DNA of 64,000 nucleotides from assembly GCF_000981765.1 (NCBI RefSeq), contig NZ_CP010975.1, positions 930,001-994,000 on the forward strand, given 5' to 3'. This stretch comes from Kangiella geojedonensis. Lineage in GTDB: Bacteria > Pseudomonadota > Gammaproteobacteria > Enterobacterales > Kangiellaceae. The translations under genes and the position numbers were made by a program. The notes beneath the pieces were generated by a model, which did not search any database, was not told the DNA's origin, and saw only the letters and a list, made by a program, of their open reading frames with translations. Positions 27,606 through 36,140 of this stretch are shown one piece after another; positions within the stretch are counted from its first letter, which is position 1, and every line of letters begins with the position of its first letter.

Positions 27606-29411
27606 TTAAGAACTTTGTGCTGTTGAGCGCTCTTTTATGAGCGCCATGACTTTATCTAGCTTACGCTCTAAGTGGTCTCTTTCTTGAGACTTTATCGAGC
27701 ACTCAGCTAAGACATAGTGACTGGTTTTGACTACGTTTCTCCAGCGCGGGTTTTTCGGAATCTTATTAATATCAATGTATTTATCGAGAGAACGAGTTCT
27801 TAAGCGCCCATCATCAATAGACACTTTCCAAATACCACTTTTTTCCGCAAGCTCTATGCGATCGGTCTGAGTTGATTTTTCCCACAAGGCTAGGGTTTCG
27901 ATTAATAGCTCAACCAGCAGTTGTCTAAAATCTGGACTTTGTTTATTGTTAGTTTGCGGTTTGTCCTCGTCAGAGTCACCTTCTTGTTCCGATTCGAGTA
28001 ATAAGACTTTATCTTTATGGGTTTTAATTGATTGTAGTAAACGCTGCTTTTCCTTGGCTTTGCGGTAAATAATAAACGCAGCGATGAACGCTATGATGAC
28101 TAGGATGAGTGAGATGATAAGTAGGGTGTTGGAGAGCGACTGAATCCTGCTTCTTTGCTGCTGACTTTTGAGCTGCTCATTGATAAGGCGGCGTTCTACT
28201 CGCTCTTTCTCTATTTGCTCTTGAATAACGCGTAAGTCGCTTTCGTACTGAGATTCAAGGCTTTTCTCTTTATATTGATAGGCTGTTTTTAAATGCTGGA
28301 TGGCACTTTCAAATTGTTTGTCTTGCAAGTCCAACAAATGGAGCAAGTCATAGGAGCGCTCAAGAACTACAATATCGTCGTTGCTTTTAGACAGTGGAAT
28401 CGACTGTTTTAACAAATAGCGAGCTTGCTCAAAGTCGCCTTTTAGGTAGGCTATTGCTGCTTTGATGTAATCAATTTCAGCAATGTATTTACTGACGCCA
28501 GTGGCGTAATGTTCAGCTTCTTGTATAAAGAGCTGGGCTTTGTCCGCTTGATTTTGTTCGACATGAACTAGCGCTAAGTTTTTCATCGCCCTGACTTTGT
28601 CGTTTTGCGCGAGCTTACGCGAAAAGGTGTCGATAATTCGCCGCGTGTATACTTCTCCAAGTTCACGGTTTCCTGCCAAGCTGTAGGTTACTGCAAGATC
28701 TTCGTACAAGTGAGATATGTTGGTGAAAACACGCTGATCAAACCCTTCTTGCTCGGTGTACTTTAAATAGACGTCGAGCGATTGCTGATAGTACTTGATG
28801 GCTTGCTGGTAGTTTTTGTGTTCTTTGTTTAGCAAACCAAGGTTATTCAAGGTCGTGCCTATATAGTAGAGGTTTCCAATTTCCTCTTTCAGCTTTAGGC
28901 TTTCTTTGTAATAGAGCAGGGCGTCTTTGTAATTCTTTTGCTTGTAATGAACAAGCCCGAGATCATTGGCACTTTTCGCTAGCTGAGTGATATTTTCGGA
29001 TAGCTGGGCTATTTCGTAGGCTTGTTGCAGGTAGTCCGTCGCTTCTGCAAAAAGGTTTTGATGGAGGTAGTCCAATCCGATTGAGCGGTACCATCGATAA
29101 CGGATAACTTGATGTAAGGTAAAAGCCTCGCTAGTCTTCACTTGCTGTAATAAGTGACGGCTTTGTTCACGATTTTCTTGTAGAGCATAGAGGTCAGCAA
29201 GTTCTAGTTTTATAAAGGTCGCTTCTTCCGTTAATTCATGATTACTCGCTTGGGATAGCAGGTGTTCACAATATTCTATGGCTTCATGGTTGGCTTTAGA
29301 TGTGACCGCATCTTTACAATTGTCTAGATAGGAGCCCTTAGTTTCGGCTAATACGCTTAGGCAGAAAAAAAGTAGTGTTAGTGTCAGTAGGGCGTTTCTG
29401 TATGTGGGCAT
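27606..29411 (-). CDS. TPR membrane protein with conserved C-terminal module
   Basis: The 601-residue protein has a signal-like N-terminus (RNALLTLTLLFFCLSVLAET), an array of tetratricopeptide repeats over roughly residues 40-390 (for example LGLVHYKQKNYKDALLYYKESL), a coiled coil (about 390-425), one membrane helix (about 429-448) and a cytoplasmic C-terminal part. That part holds IWKVSIDDGRLRTRSLDKY and PRWRNVVKTSHYVL. The layout is that of a periplasmic sensor joined to a cytoplasmic output. I cannot name the output domain. It is divergent from the DUF4407 gene. Confidence 0.65.
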   Translation of the reverse strand: MPTYRNALLTLTLLFFCLSVLAETKGSYLDNCKDAVTSKANHEAIEYCEHLLSQASNHELTEEATFIKLELADLYALQENREQSRHLLQQVKTSEAFTLHQVIRYRWYRSIGLDYLHQNLFAEATDYLQQAYEIAQLSENITQLAKSANDLGLVHYKQKNYKDALLYYKESLKLKEEIGNLYYIGTTLNNLGLLNKEHKNYQQAIKYYQQSLDVYLKYTEQEGFDQRVFTNISHLYEDLAVTYSLAGNRELGEVYTRRIIDTFSRKLAQNDKVRAMKNLALVHVEQNQADKAQLFIQEAEHYATGVSKYIAEIDYIKAAIAYLKGDFEQARYLLKQSIPLSKSNDDIVVLERSYDLLHLLDLQDKQFESAIQHLKTAYQYKEKSLESQYESDLRVIQEQIEKERVERRLINEQLKSQQQRSRIQSLSNTLLIISLILVIIAFIAAFIIYRKAKEKQRLLQSIKTHKDKVLLLESEQEGDSDEDKPQTNNKQSPDFRQLLVELLIETLALWEKSTQTDRIELAEKSGIWKVSIDDGRLRTRSLDKYIDINKIPKNPRWRNVVKTSHYVLAECSIKSQERDHLERKLDKVMALIKERSTAQSS

Positions 29412-29752
29412 ATTATGTTGATATTTCTACATTATTTTTTGTGGTGGCGGTAAATGGTTACTGCGTATATCAGCAATTTCTAATCTTCGGCCTTGTTTGA
29501 AGTCTACACCAAAACTTCTCTTTTGTACTAATCTATCACCCCGATGTCAGACAATGTCACAGATTCTTACATTTGTATTTAAACTATATCGGTTCATTGT
29601 GTATCTAACGAGGAATGGGACTTAGTTTTACTCCTGACACTGATATTGTTGGGGGTAGGCTAATAGGGGAAACCAGACCGACAATATGATAATCCTTACT
29701 GAGCTCCCCTCTGCAATTAAAGATTTACTTATTACGATGATGAGGTAGGGCT
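29412..29752. other. 341-base gap between the TPR gene and the DUF4407 gene
   Basis: The stretch separates two divergently read genes and should hold both promoters. The composition is mixed; there is no clear inverted repeat or RNA gene, and no small ORF with a good ribosome binding site except that of the DUF4407 gene itself (GAGGTAGGGCT before ATG). Confidence 0.4.
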
Positions 29753-31168
29753 ATGACAGAAAAGAAAGACTCACGTTTTTTCAAGCTAATAAGCTTCCTT
29801 TCTCTGACTGACTCCGAAGTACTTAAAGAATGTGGTCGTTATGACAGAATGCTGGCATACGCCATGGTCTTCCGTCAGTTAGTAACCTTTATTTTTACCT
29901 TTATGTTATTCGCTTACGGGGTGTCACTATTCTTAGGAGCTACCGCTGCGATCATTACAGGCTTCATTTTTGCGTTAACCTTGTTCTTTCTCGATCAGGC
30001 CATTATTGGTTCTGACTGGGCGCTTAGAAACCCTTTTAAGAGTGGCATTCCATTACGCAGTCTTATAGGGCTCGTTCCAAGAATTATTTACTCGTTGATT
30101 ATTGCAATAGGCTTGGCAACTTTAGCTGAAATTAGTTTGCAGTCTAATGCTATTGATGAACAGATTCAGCAAGAGTCTAACGTCAAGAACCGAGAATATT
30201 TCGCAAAGCTTGAAGCTCATGAGAAAGAATTGGACACGGCAATAGACGTGGAACGCGGGCGTATTGAAGAGCTTCAGCAGCAGATTCAAACGTTGCGTAA
30301 CCAGAATGCTGCTTATAAAGCTGCTAAAGAGTCCAACGACACTCAATCTGTGGAGAATACTTTAGACGTTAGACAAAGCAACTTGGAAGAGTTACAAAAA
30401 TCACAACAGGTGCTCAATGCGGAAATTTCAGGGATAAATGAACGGTTAGCCAATGCTCGCGAAGAATATGACTTTTGGTTTAATGAAGCATTGTTAGAGC
30501 GAACAGGAAAGGATGGTCGTGCACCGACAGAAGGCCCGAAGTATAACCGCGCGGTTGCTACTTATACGGACTTGGAGAAACAAATTGGAATCTTGGAAGC
30601 GGCTTTGGAGGATACACAGGCTCGTCTTGATGAACTCAAGCCACGGATAGAAGCGGCTACTAGTGAGCTTAATGATGTTCAGAGTCAGCGTAATCAGTTG
30701 GTGCTTAGCGAGACTAATTTTGAGCAGAATGAACAGACTATTACACGACTCGAAGATGAACTATCCACTGCAACGGTCGCCTTGAACCAGCAAATTGATC
30801 GTAAGCAAACCAAGATGGACGAGTATCGGGTCAAACTCGAAAATGATGGGCTCTTTTATGAAGTTAAAACAGGCATGTTACGCCGATATCTGGCTCTTCA
30901 GAGCATTCATAATGATCCGGTTGTTGGGCAAGCCGCGATCCTATTCAGTTTATTGCTTAAAATATTCTTTATCGCCATAGAGCTGATGCCCGTCATCATT
31001 AAATTGTTCTTCAGCCCATTTAGCTTCTACTCTCTAAGAATGTATCGCAAGATGCACATCGCTTTACTGGAGGAAGAAGGGCGACTGGAAGAGGCTAAAT
31101 TGCTACACGCCAAATCTCGTAGGAAACGAATGCAGGAAGCTGAGGATATGGAAACAGTTTCTATGTAG
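29753..31168 (+). CDS. DUF4407-type coiled-coil membrane protein
   Basis: The 471-residue protein matches the layout of DUF4407: an N-terminal ECGRYDRMLAYAM-like segment, a pair of membrane helices (about 38-80) followed by LFFLDQAIIGSDW, another near 105-125, a long coiled coil over residues 135-360 with heptad Glu/Gln/Leu pattern, and a last membrane helix pair (about 380-420). The function of the family is not known. It could be a membrane-anchored scaffold. A terminator follows, so this is a single-gene unit. Confidence 0.7.
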   Translation: MTEKKDSRFFKLISFLSLTDSEVLKECGRYDRMLAYAMVFRQLVTFIFTFMLFAYGVSLFLGATAAIITGFIFALTLFFLDQAIIGSDWALRNPFKSGIPLRSLIGLVPRIIYSLIIAIGLATLAEISLQSNAIDEQIQQESNVKNREYFAKLEAHEKELDTAIDVERGRIEELQQQIQTLRNQNAAYKAAKESNDTQSVENTLDVRQSNLEELQKSQQVLNAEISGINERLANAREEYDFWFNEALLERTGKDGRAPTEGPKYNRAVATYTDLEKQIGILEAALEDTQARLDELKPRIEAATSELNDVQSQRNQLVLSETNFEQNEQTITRLEDELSTATVALNQQIDRKQTKMDEYRVKLENDGLFYEVKTGMLRRYLALQSIHNDPVVGQAAILFSLLLKIFFIAIELMPVIIKLFFSPFSFYSLRMYRKMHIALLEEEGRLEEAKLLHAKSRRKRMQEAEDMETVSM

Positions 31169-31193
31169 CCATACAAACTAACCCTTATGCAAT

Positions 31194-31218
31194 AAAGGAG
31201 CCTCAAGGCTCCTTTTTT
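31194..31218 (+). terminator. Rho-independent terminator after the DUF4407 gene
   Basis: AAAGGAGCC and GGCTCCTTTTTT pair around TCAA and end in a T run. It lies 25 bases after the stop codon. Confidence 0.87.
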
Positions 31219-31356
31219 GTCCAGAGTGAGGCTGGTTTTTATGGTGGCGCATTATTGTAATTGATATTTTCTATTAGTCACTAATATATAAACTAATTGC
31301 TTTATATATTGATGGGTTCTACTATTTCATAAAAATGCCTAGTCAGGAAAGTTGGA

Positions 31357-32616
31357 ATGACCAAACAAAAAGCAATGTGGGTTTTAGCAAGCGTTATGTT
31401 GTTATCGGTATTGGGGACAGCTGGTATCGCTTTGCCTTATCCAGTGTTAGCACCTTACTTTTTAGACTCGCCACCGAATGACCTAACTCACTTTATGGGG
31501 ATTCACCCCAAAATATTGCTAGGCTTTTCCTTAGCGTTTTACCCGCTCGGTTTATTGATAGGGAATATCTTTGTTGGAGCGCTTTCAGACAGTTACGGGC
31601 GACGAAAAGTGTTGCTGATCACTCTGTTTGGTAGTGCCGTAGGTTACTTATTAACAGCTATAGCGGTGGTGTATGAGTCGTTCATTGGCTTCACTCTTGC
31701 CCGTTTACTGACTGGTGTATGCGAAGGAAATATGTCGATTGCTCGTGCTATTGCTGCTGAGCTACATCCTCACATAGAGCGCACTAAAGCGATTTCTATG
31801 TCCTACGCGGCGAACTACGCAGGTTGGTTAATCGGGCCCGTAATTGGTGGTTTCTTGGTGATTTATGGCGTTTCGACCGTGTTTTTATTTGCGGCAGCCG
31901 GTATTGGCGTAGCTTTTGTATTGGTGTTTTTCACCATTGAACGTCGGCAAGTGGCTAGGGATACCAGCTCGATCCAATTTTGGAGTATTATCCGACGCAA
32001 CAACTCTCTGACTTTACTAAAGAATAAACAAATCCTGCCAATATTCTGGTTCTACTTTTTATATTCGATGGGGTTGAATGCTTTTTATGATTTCTACCCG
32101 GTGTGGTTTGTGGATTACTTAGACGCAGATAGCCAAACCATAGCCTGGGCCACGGTAGCGCTTACCGCTTGCATGATAATTGTCAGTAGCTTTTGGGTTG
32201 ATAAGCTCAATGCTCGATTTGGTGAAATCAAGCTGATGGTGGTAGGGGGAAGCTTGCTTGCTGTGGCTTTTATCATTCAGCCTTTCATCGGCATGGATCG
32301 CGTATTTCTGATTTTCGCGATGATCGGCGTCTTTATCGCGGTTGCTAATGGCATGGTTCCAACTTACTTATCAAAGTACTTCGGACACTTAGGTCAAGGT
32401 AAGGTCATGGGCTTACAAACGTCAACATTCTGTGTGACCAACGTTATTATTGCTAGTTTAGGTGGGCCGCTCAGTATTTTAAGCTCTCGCTGGGTGATTT
32501 TAACCGGTGCTGGGTTAGTGATGGCATCGGTGGTGGTGATGCTAGTCACTCGGCAGCGTCAAGAGGCCATGATGAGTGGTTTTGATGAGAAGGTCGCGGA
32601 GGTTGCAAATGTCTAA
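31357..32616 (+). CDS. MFS transporter
   Basis: The 419-residue protein has 12 predicted membrane segments. The loop between helices 2 and 3 reads GALSDSYGRRKVL, the classic major facilitator motif A (GxxxDxxGRR), and helix 4 carries ARLLTGVCEG. It would be a drug or small-molecule exporter or importer; the substrate is unknown. Its stop codon overlaps the start of a metal- or Fe-S-binding-type regulator by 8 bases, so the two are translated together, and the regulator may control the transporter. Confidence 0.9.
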   Translation: MTKQKAMWVLASVMLLSVLGTAGIALPYPVLAPYFLDSPPNDLTHFMGIHPKILLGFSLAFYPLGLLIGNIFVGALSDSYGRRKVLLITLFGSAVGYLLTAIAVVYESFIGFTLARLLTGVCEGNMSIARAIAAELHPHIERTKAISMSYAANYAGWLIGPVIGGFLVIYGVSTVFLFAAAGIGVAFVLVFFTIERRQVARDTSSIQFWSIIRRNNSLTLLKNKQILPIFWFYFLYSMGLNAFYDFYPVWFVDYLDADSQTIAWATVALTACMIIVSSFWVDKLNARFGEIKLMVVGGSLLAVAFIIQPFIGMDRVFLIFAMIGVFIAVANGMVPTYLSKYFGHLGQGKVMGLQTSTFCVTNVIIASLGGPLSILSSRWVILTGAGLVMASVVVMLVTRQRQEAMMSGFDEKVAEVANV

Positions 32617-33247
32617 GCCGTATAGCCAAAGCAATAAGGAACGTATTCTCTATCTATTGAAAACTCGGGGCGACTTAACGGCAACGATTTTAGGGGAACA
32701 GCTGGGGGTCACTATGATGGGGGCGCGTCAATTACTCCAAGAGCTGGAGTTTAAGGGCCTAGTTTCCTCTGAGAAGCGCGTTCAGGGACGAGGTAGGCCC
32801 AAGCTGTTCTGGTCGCTGACGGATAAGGGGCACTCTCGTTTTCCTGATAGGCACTCAGATCTGACATTAAGCCTTATTTCTGGGGTATCACAAGCTTTAG
32901 GGGCTGAAGCCATGGAAAAGCTGATTGAACTTCGAGAAGAACAGTCTTTAGAGCAATATTTACTGCGACTAGAAAGGCATTCAAGTTTGCGTGCAAAAGT
33001 TCATGAATTAGCAGCAATCCGTACAGAAGAGGGGTATATGGCTGAGGTGGAGACGGTGAAGGGCGGTTACTTACTGATAGAAAATCACTGTCCGATATGC
33101 GCCGCAGCCCAAGCATGCCAAGGATTTTGCCGCTCGGAATTGAACATATTCAAAAAGTGTTTGGGGACTGACGTCAAACGGGTTGATTATTTGCTGGAGG
33201 GCGCACGACGCTGTGCTTACGAAGTCAGTTTAAAGGCTTGTCAATAA
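32609..33247 (+). CDS. HTH transcriptional regulator with Cys-rich C-terminus (SufR-like, COG2345)
   Basis: The 212-residue protein has an N-terminal winged helix-turn-helix (RILYLLKTRGDLTATILGEQLGVT, residues 9-50 or so) and a C-terminal cluster Cys161, Cys164, Cys170 and Cys174 (HCPICAAAQACQGFC), with a later Cys in ARRCAYEV. This pattern resembles SufR-type Fe-S regulators and other COG2345 proteins. It probably binds a metal or an Fe-S cluster. A GGAGG site precedes the ATG at 32609; the in-frame start at 32576 would lie well inside the transporter gene. ATGTCTAA is the overlap with the transporter stop. Confidence 0.8.
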   Translation: MSKPYSQSNKERILYLLKTRGDLTATILGEQLGVTMMGARQLLQELEFKGLVSSEKRVQGRGRPKLFWSLTDKGHSRFPDRHSDLTLSLISGVSQALGAEAMEKLIELREEQSLEQYLLRLERHSSLRAKVHELAAIRTEEGYMAEVETVKGGYLLIENHCPICAAAQACQGFCRSELNIFKKCLGTDVKRVDYLLEGARRCAYEVSLKACQ

Positions 33248-33377
33248 GGCTCTCGAGTTGTTTAACTTTGTTACATTTTTCTGTTTCCTAATGGTGGCAT
33301 GGTCTTGCCTATTGGATTTAGACCACGTATAAAAGATCAGTTGCAGGTATTAATACAAGAACTACAGGTACTTTTAT

Positions 33378-35615
33378 ATGAAAAAATTAACACTTGGGGC
33401 AGCTATTGTGTCGGCTCTTTTGGCCGCTGGCTGTGGTGATGACTCAGCACAAAAAGCTGAGACCACTGAAACCAAAGCCGCGCAAACTGAAGCTGCAGAT
33501 GCTAAGGCTGCTACTAATCCAGAGGCTGGCACTGAGAAAGATATGGCTGGTGCTGATGATAATCCATTCTTTAAAGAGTGGGATACGCCTTATGGCATGC
33601 CTCCTTTCGAACAAATTAAAGACAAACACTTTGGCCCAGCTTTTGAGAAAGCCATTGCTGAAGCTCGTGCAGAGGTTGAGGTTATCGCTAATAACCCTGA
33701 AGCTCCAACATTCGAAAACACTATCGAGGCAATGGAGTACAGCGGTAAGTTGATGACAAAGGTTGCCAACGTATTCTTTAATTTAACGTCAGCAAATACG
33801 AATCCTGAGTTACAGAAAATTCAGAAAGACGTTGGTCCAAAACTGTCAGCATTACGCGACGATATTAGTTTAAACCCAACACTATTCAAGCGCGTTGAAA
33901 CGATTTATAACCAGCGTGAAGAGCTTGGTTTGCGCGAAGACCAAATGCGTCTGTTAGAAGAGAACTACAAGTCATTTGTTCGAGGTGGCGCAAAGTTAAA
34001 TGATGAAGAAAAACAACAACTTCGTGATTTAAATAAAGAAATGACTGAGCTTGCGTTATCGTTCTCAGAAAACGTTCTAGCCGAAACCAATAACTGGGAA
34101 ATGGTTATTGATAACGAGGAAGATTTAGCGGGTTTATCGCAAGGTCTAATTGATGCTGCGGCTGACACTGCTGCAAAACGCGGTCACGAAGGCAAGTGGG
34201 TTTTCACGACTCATCGTCCGAGTAAGACGCCATTTTTAATGTACTCAGAAAAGCCTGAACTGCGTGAGAAAATGTATTATGCCTACACGCATCGTGGCGA
34301 TAACGACAACGCTAACGATAACAAGGTGAATGCTTCAAAGTTAGCGCAACTTCGAGCCAAGAAAGCTCAGCTACTGGGTTATGACACTCATGCGGACTTT
34401 GTGTTAGAAGAGCGTACGGCTAAAAATGCTGAGAACGTGTATAACTTGTTGAATCAAGTATGGCCAGCAGCGCTAGAGCAGGCGAAAGCTGAGCGAGCCT
34501 TGATGCAGGAACAAATCGCTAAAGATGGTAAAGATTTCAAACTAAAAGCATCTGACTGGCGCTACTATGCGGAGAAAGTCCGTAATGAAAAGTACGCGCT
34601 TGATGAGGCTGCGGTAAAACCCTACTTCTCGCTAGAGAGTACATTACAGGGTGTTTTCTATACCGCTAATAAGTTGTTCGGTATGAACTTCAAAGAGCGT
34701 TTCGACCTTCCGAAATATCATGATGACGTCCGTACGTTTGAAGTCACCGATAATGATGGTGAGCTAATCGGTATCTATATTACCGACCATTATGTTCGCG
34801 ATGGAAAGCGTGGTGGTGCCTGGATGAACTCTTACCGTAAGCAGTTTGTTACGGAAGACGGTGAGTTTGTTAAGCCTATTATTGTAAATGTATTGAACTA
34901 TCCACGTCCTGTAGGCGATGAGCCAACCTTGTTGACTTTTGATCAAGCGAATACCTTGTTCCACGAGTTTGGTCATGCAGCCCACGGTTTATTATCTGAC
35001 GGTATCTACCCATCACAAACGGGTACGTCGGTTCCTCGTGATTTTGTTGAGTTCCCATCTCAAGTTCTAGAGAACTGGATGCTTGAGCCAGAAGTATTAG
35101 CTAAGTTTGCGAAGCATTACAAAACCGGTGAAGTGATTCCTCAGGAGTTAATCAACAAGATCCAATCGGCATCTAAGTTTAACCAAGGCTTTGCGACTAC
35201 TGAGTATATGGCTGCCGCCTTGTTAGATATGGCTTGGCATACACTTGATGGCAAAGACCTAAAAGATGCTGACGCTTTTGAGAAAGCGACTTTGGACGAG
35301 CTTGGTTTAATTCCTGAAATTGCACCACGTTATCGTTCGGCCTACTTTAACCACATCTTCTCAAGCGCAAGCGGTGGTTATTCTGCAGGTTATTACAGCT
35401 ACATTTGGTCTGAAATCTTCGCTGCTGACGCTTATCAGGCATTCCGCGAAAACGGTATCTTCGATAAAGAAACCGCCGATAAGTATGTGGAGTTTATTTT
35501 GTCAAAGGGTGGCACACAAGATCCATTGGAATTGTATAAAAAATTCCGTGGAAAAGAAGCTGATCCTAAGTACTTAATGATCAGTCGTGGCTTGATTGAG
35601 TCAGATAAAGAGTAA
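33378..35615 (+). CDS. M3 family metallopeptidase lipoprotein (oligopeptidase A/Dcp-like)
   Basis: The 745-residue protein has a lipoprotein signal (MKKLTLGAAIVSALLAAGC, lipobox LAAGC) and a linker rich in Ala, Lys and Glu (residues 20-60). The zinc site of M3 peptidases is visible: LFHEFGHAAHGLL with His529, Glu530 and His533. Dcp-type peptidases remove C-terminal dipeptides. Its final residues, MISRGLIESDKE, fit the M3 C-terminus. The lipid anchor places it at the envelope, suggesting breakdown of external oligopeptides. It stands alone and is followed by a UUCG-capped terminator. Confidence 0.92.
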   Translation: MKKLTLGAAIVSALLAAGCGDDSAQKAETTETKAAQTEAADAKAATNPEAGTEKDMAGADDNPFFKEWDTPYGMPPFEQIKDKHFGPAFEKAIAEARAEVEVIANNPEAPTFENTIEAMEYSGKLMTKVANVFFNLTSANTNPELQKIQKDVGPKLSALRDDISLNPTLFKRVETIYNQREELGLREDQMRLLEENYKSFVRGGAKLNDEEKQQLRDLNKEMTELALSFSENVLAETNNWEMVIDNEEDLAGLSQGLIDAAADTAAKRGHEGKWVFTTHRPSKTPFLMYSEKPELREKMYYAYTHRGDNDNANDNKVNASKLAQLRAKKAQLLGYDTHADFVLEERTAKNAENVYNLLNQVWPAALEQAKAERALMQEQIAKDGKDFKLKASDWRYYAEKVRNEKYALDEAAVKPYFSLESTLQGVFYTANKLFGMNFKERFDLPKYHDDVRTFEVTDNDGELIGIYITDHYVRDGKRGGAWMNSYRKQFVTEDGEFVKPIIVNVLNYPRPVGDEPTLLTFDQANTLFHEFGHAAHGLLSDGIYPSQTGTSVPRDFVEFPSQVLENWMLEPEVLAKFAKHYKTGEVIPQELINKIQSASKFNQGFATTEYMAAALLDMAWHTLDGKDLKDADAFEKATLDELGLIPEIAPRYRSAYFNHIFSSASGGYSAGYYSYIWSEIFAADAYQAFRENGIFDKETADKYVEFILSKGGTQDPLELYKKFRGKEADPKYLMISRGLIESDKE

Positions 35616-35649
35616 GTAAAGCTTTTTTACAAGAGTTTTAACACTTTTT

Positions 35650-35673
35650 AAGCCGCCTTCGGGTGGCTTTTTT
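35650..35673 (+). terminator. Rho-independent terminator with TTCG loop after the M3 peptidase gene
   Basis: AAGCCGCC and GGTGGCTT pair (one G-T pair) around a stable TTCG tetraloop and run into TTTTTT. It lies about 35 bases after the stop codon. Confidence 0.88.
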
Positions 35674-35858
35674 GTACCCATTTTTGCATTAGTTTTTCTT
35701 TTTTAACCCAGCAATTTCGCTCAATCCTATTGATTTCGTGAACGGGGTCACTTTTTCAATCTAGATTTAATCTCAGATTTGCATTCTATTAGTTTTAGTT
35801 ATTCGAAAGGTTAAAAAATATCCTGTGAAATTGTCTTAAAACTGTCATCTAAACCGCC

Positions 35859-35864
35859 TATAAT
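35859..35864 (+). promoter_or_regulatory. Consensus -10 box of the microprotein gene
   Basis: A perfect TATAAT sits 48 bases before the start codon at 35912, so a short leader would begin near 35871. A clear -35 box at 17 bases is not seen (only TTAAAA at 35836; TTGTCT at 35831 is 22 bases away). The gap upstream (35674-35858) shows no gene. Confidence 0.5.
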
Positions 35865-35911
35865 TCGTCCCGTGGCAAACACTTACGGTCTTAATCTTAA
35901 AGGAGATGGTT

Positions 35912-35992
35912 ATGAGCGAGCATATCGAGAGTGCATTAGTAGCTGTAATTGCTGTTGTTGTATTATCAGCGCTAGTCATTACGTTATTCTAG
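35912..35992 (+). CDS. 26-residue hydrophobic microprotein
   Basis: The small reading frame encodes MSEHIESALVAVIAVVVLSALVITLF: a charged N-terminus (Glu3, His4, Glu6) and one membrane helix of about 19 residues. AAAGGAGATGGTT gives it a strong ribosome binding site 7 bases before the ATG. A perfect TATAAT lies 48 bases upstream and a terminator 50 bases downstream, so it forms a complete unit of transcription. I know no family for it. It could be a membrane-inserted regulator or a toxin-like peptide; no antisense RNA is evident. Confidence 0.65.
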   Translation: MSEHIESALVAVIAVVVLSALVITLF

Positions 35993-36041
35993 TTTCTACC
36001 CCAAATTATCGTTTCATTAGGTATTTTACCCCAATACCTCG

Positions 36042-36080
36042 AAAACCCGAACGTCCCCCATCATAGCGTTCGGGTTTTTT
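36042..36080 (+). terminator. Rho-independent terminator of the microprotein gene
   Basis: AAAACCCGAACG (36042-36053) and CGTTCGGGTTTTTT (36067-36080) form a 12-base stem and T run. It lies 50 bases after the microprotein stop and directly before the promoter of the next gene. Confidence 0.85.
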
Positions 36081-36081
36081 A

Positions 36082-36110
36082 TTGGCTTGGTTCAGCCCCT
36101 TCGTTACAAT
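36082..36110 (+). promoter_or_regulatory. Probable sigma-70 promoter of the COG3146 gene
   Basis: TTGGCT (36082-36087) and TACAAT (36105-36110) are spaced by exactly 17 bases. Transcription would begin near 36117. This argues that the next gene starts after that point, not at the TTG at 36087. Confidence 0.5.
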
Positions 36111-36140
36111 CGAATAACCCCTTTTAAACATTCGCTTCTT

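Noticed and set aside
35872-36066. GTG-started frame of 64 codons overlapping the microprotein
   Set aside because: Composition is odd (run of four Cys), it has no ribosome binding site and it runs through the terminator; the 26-codon frame has all the signals.
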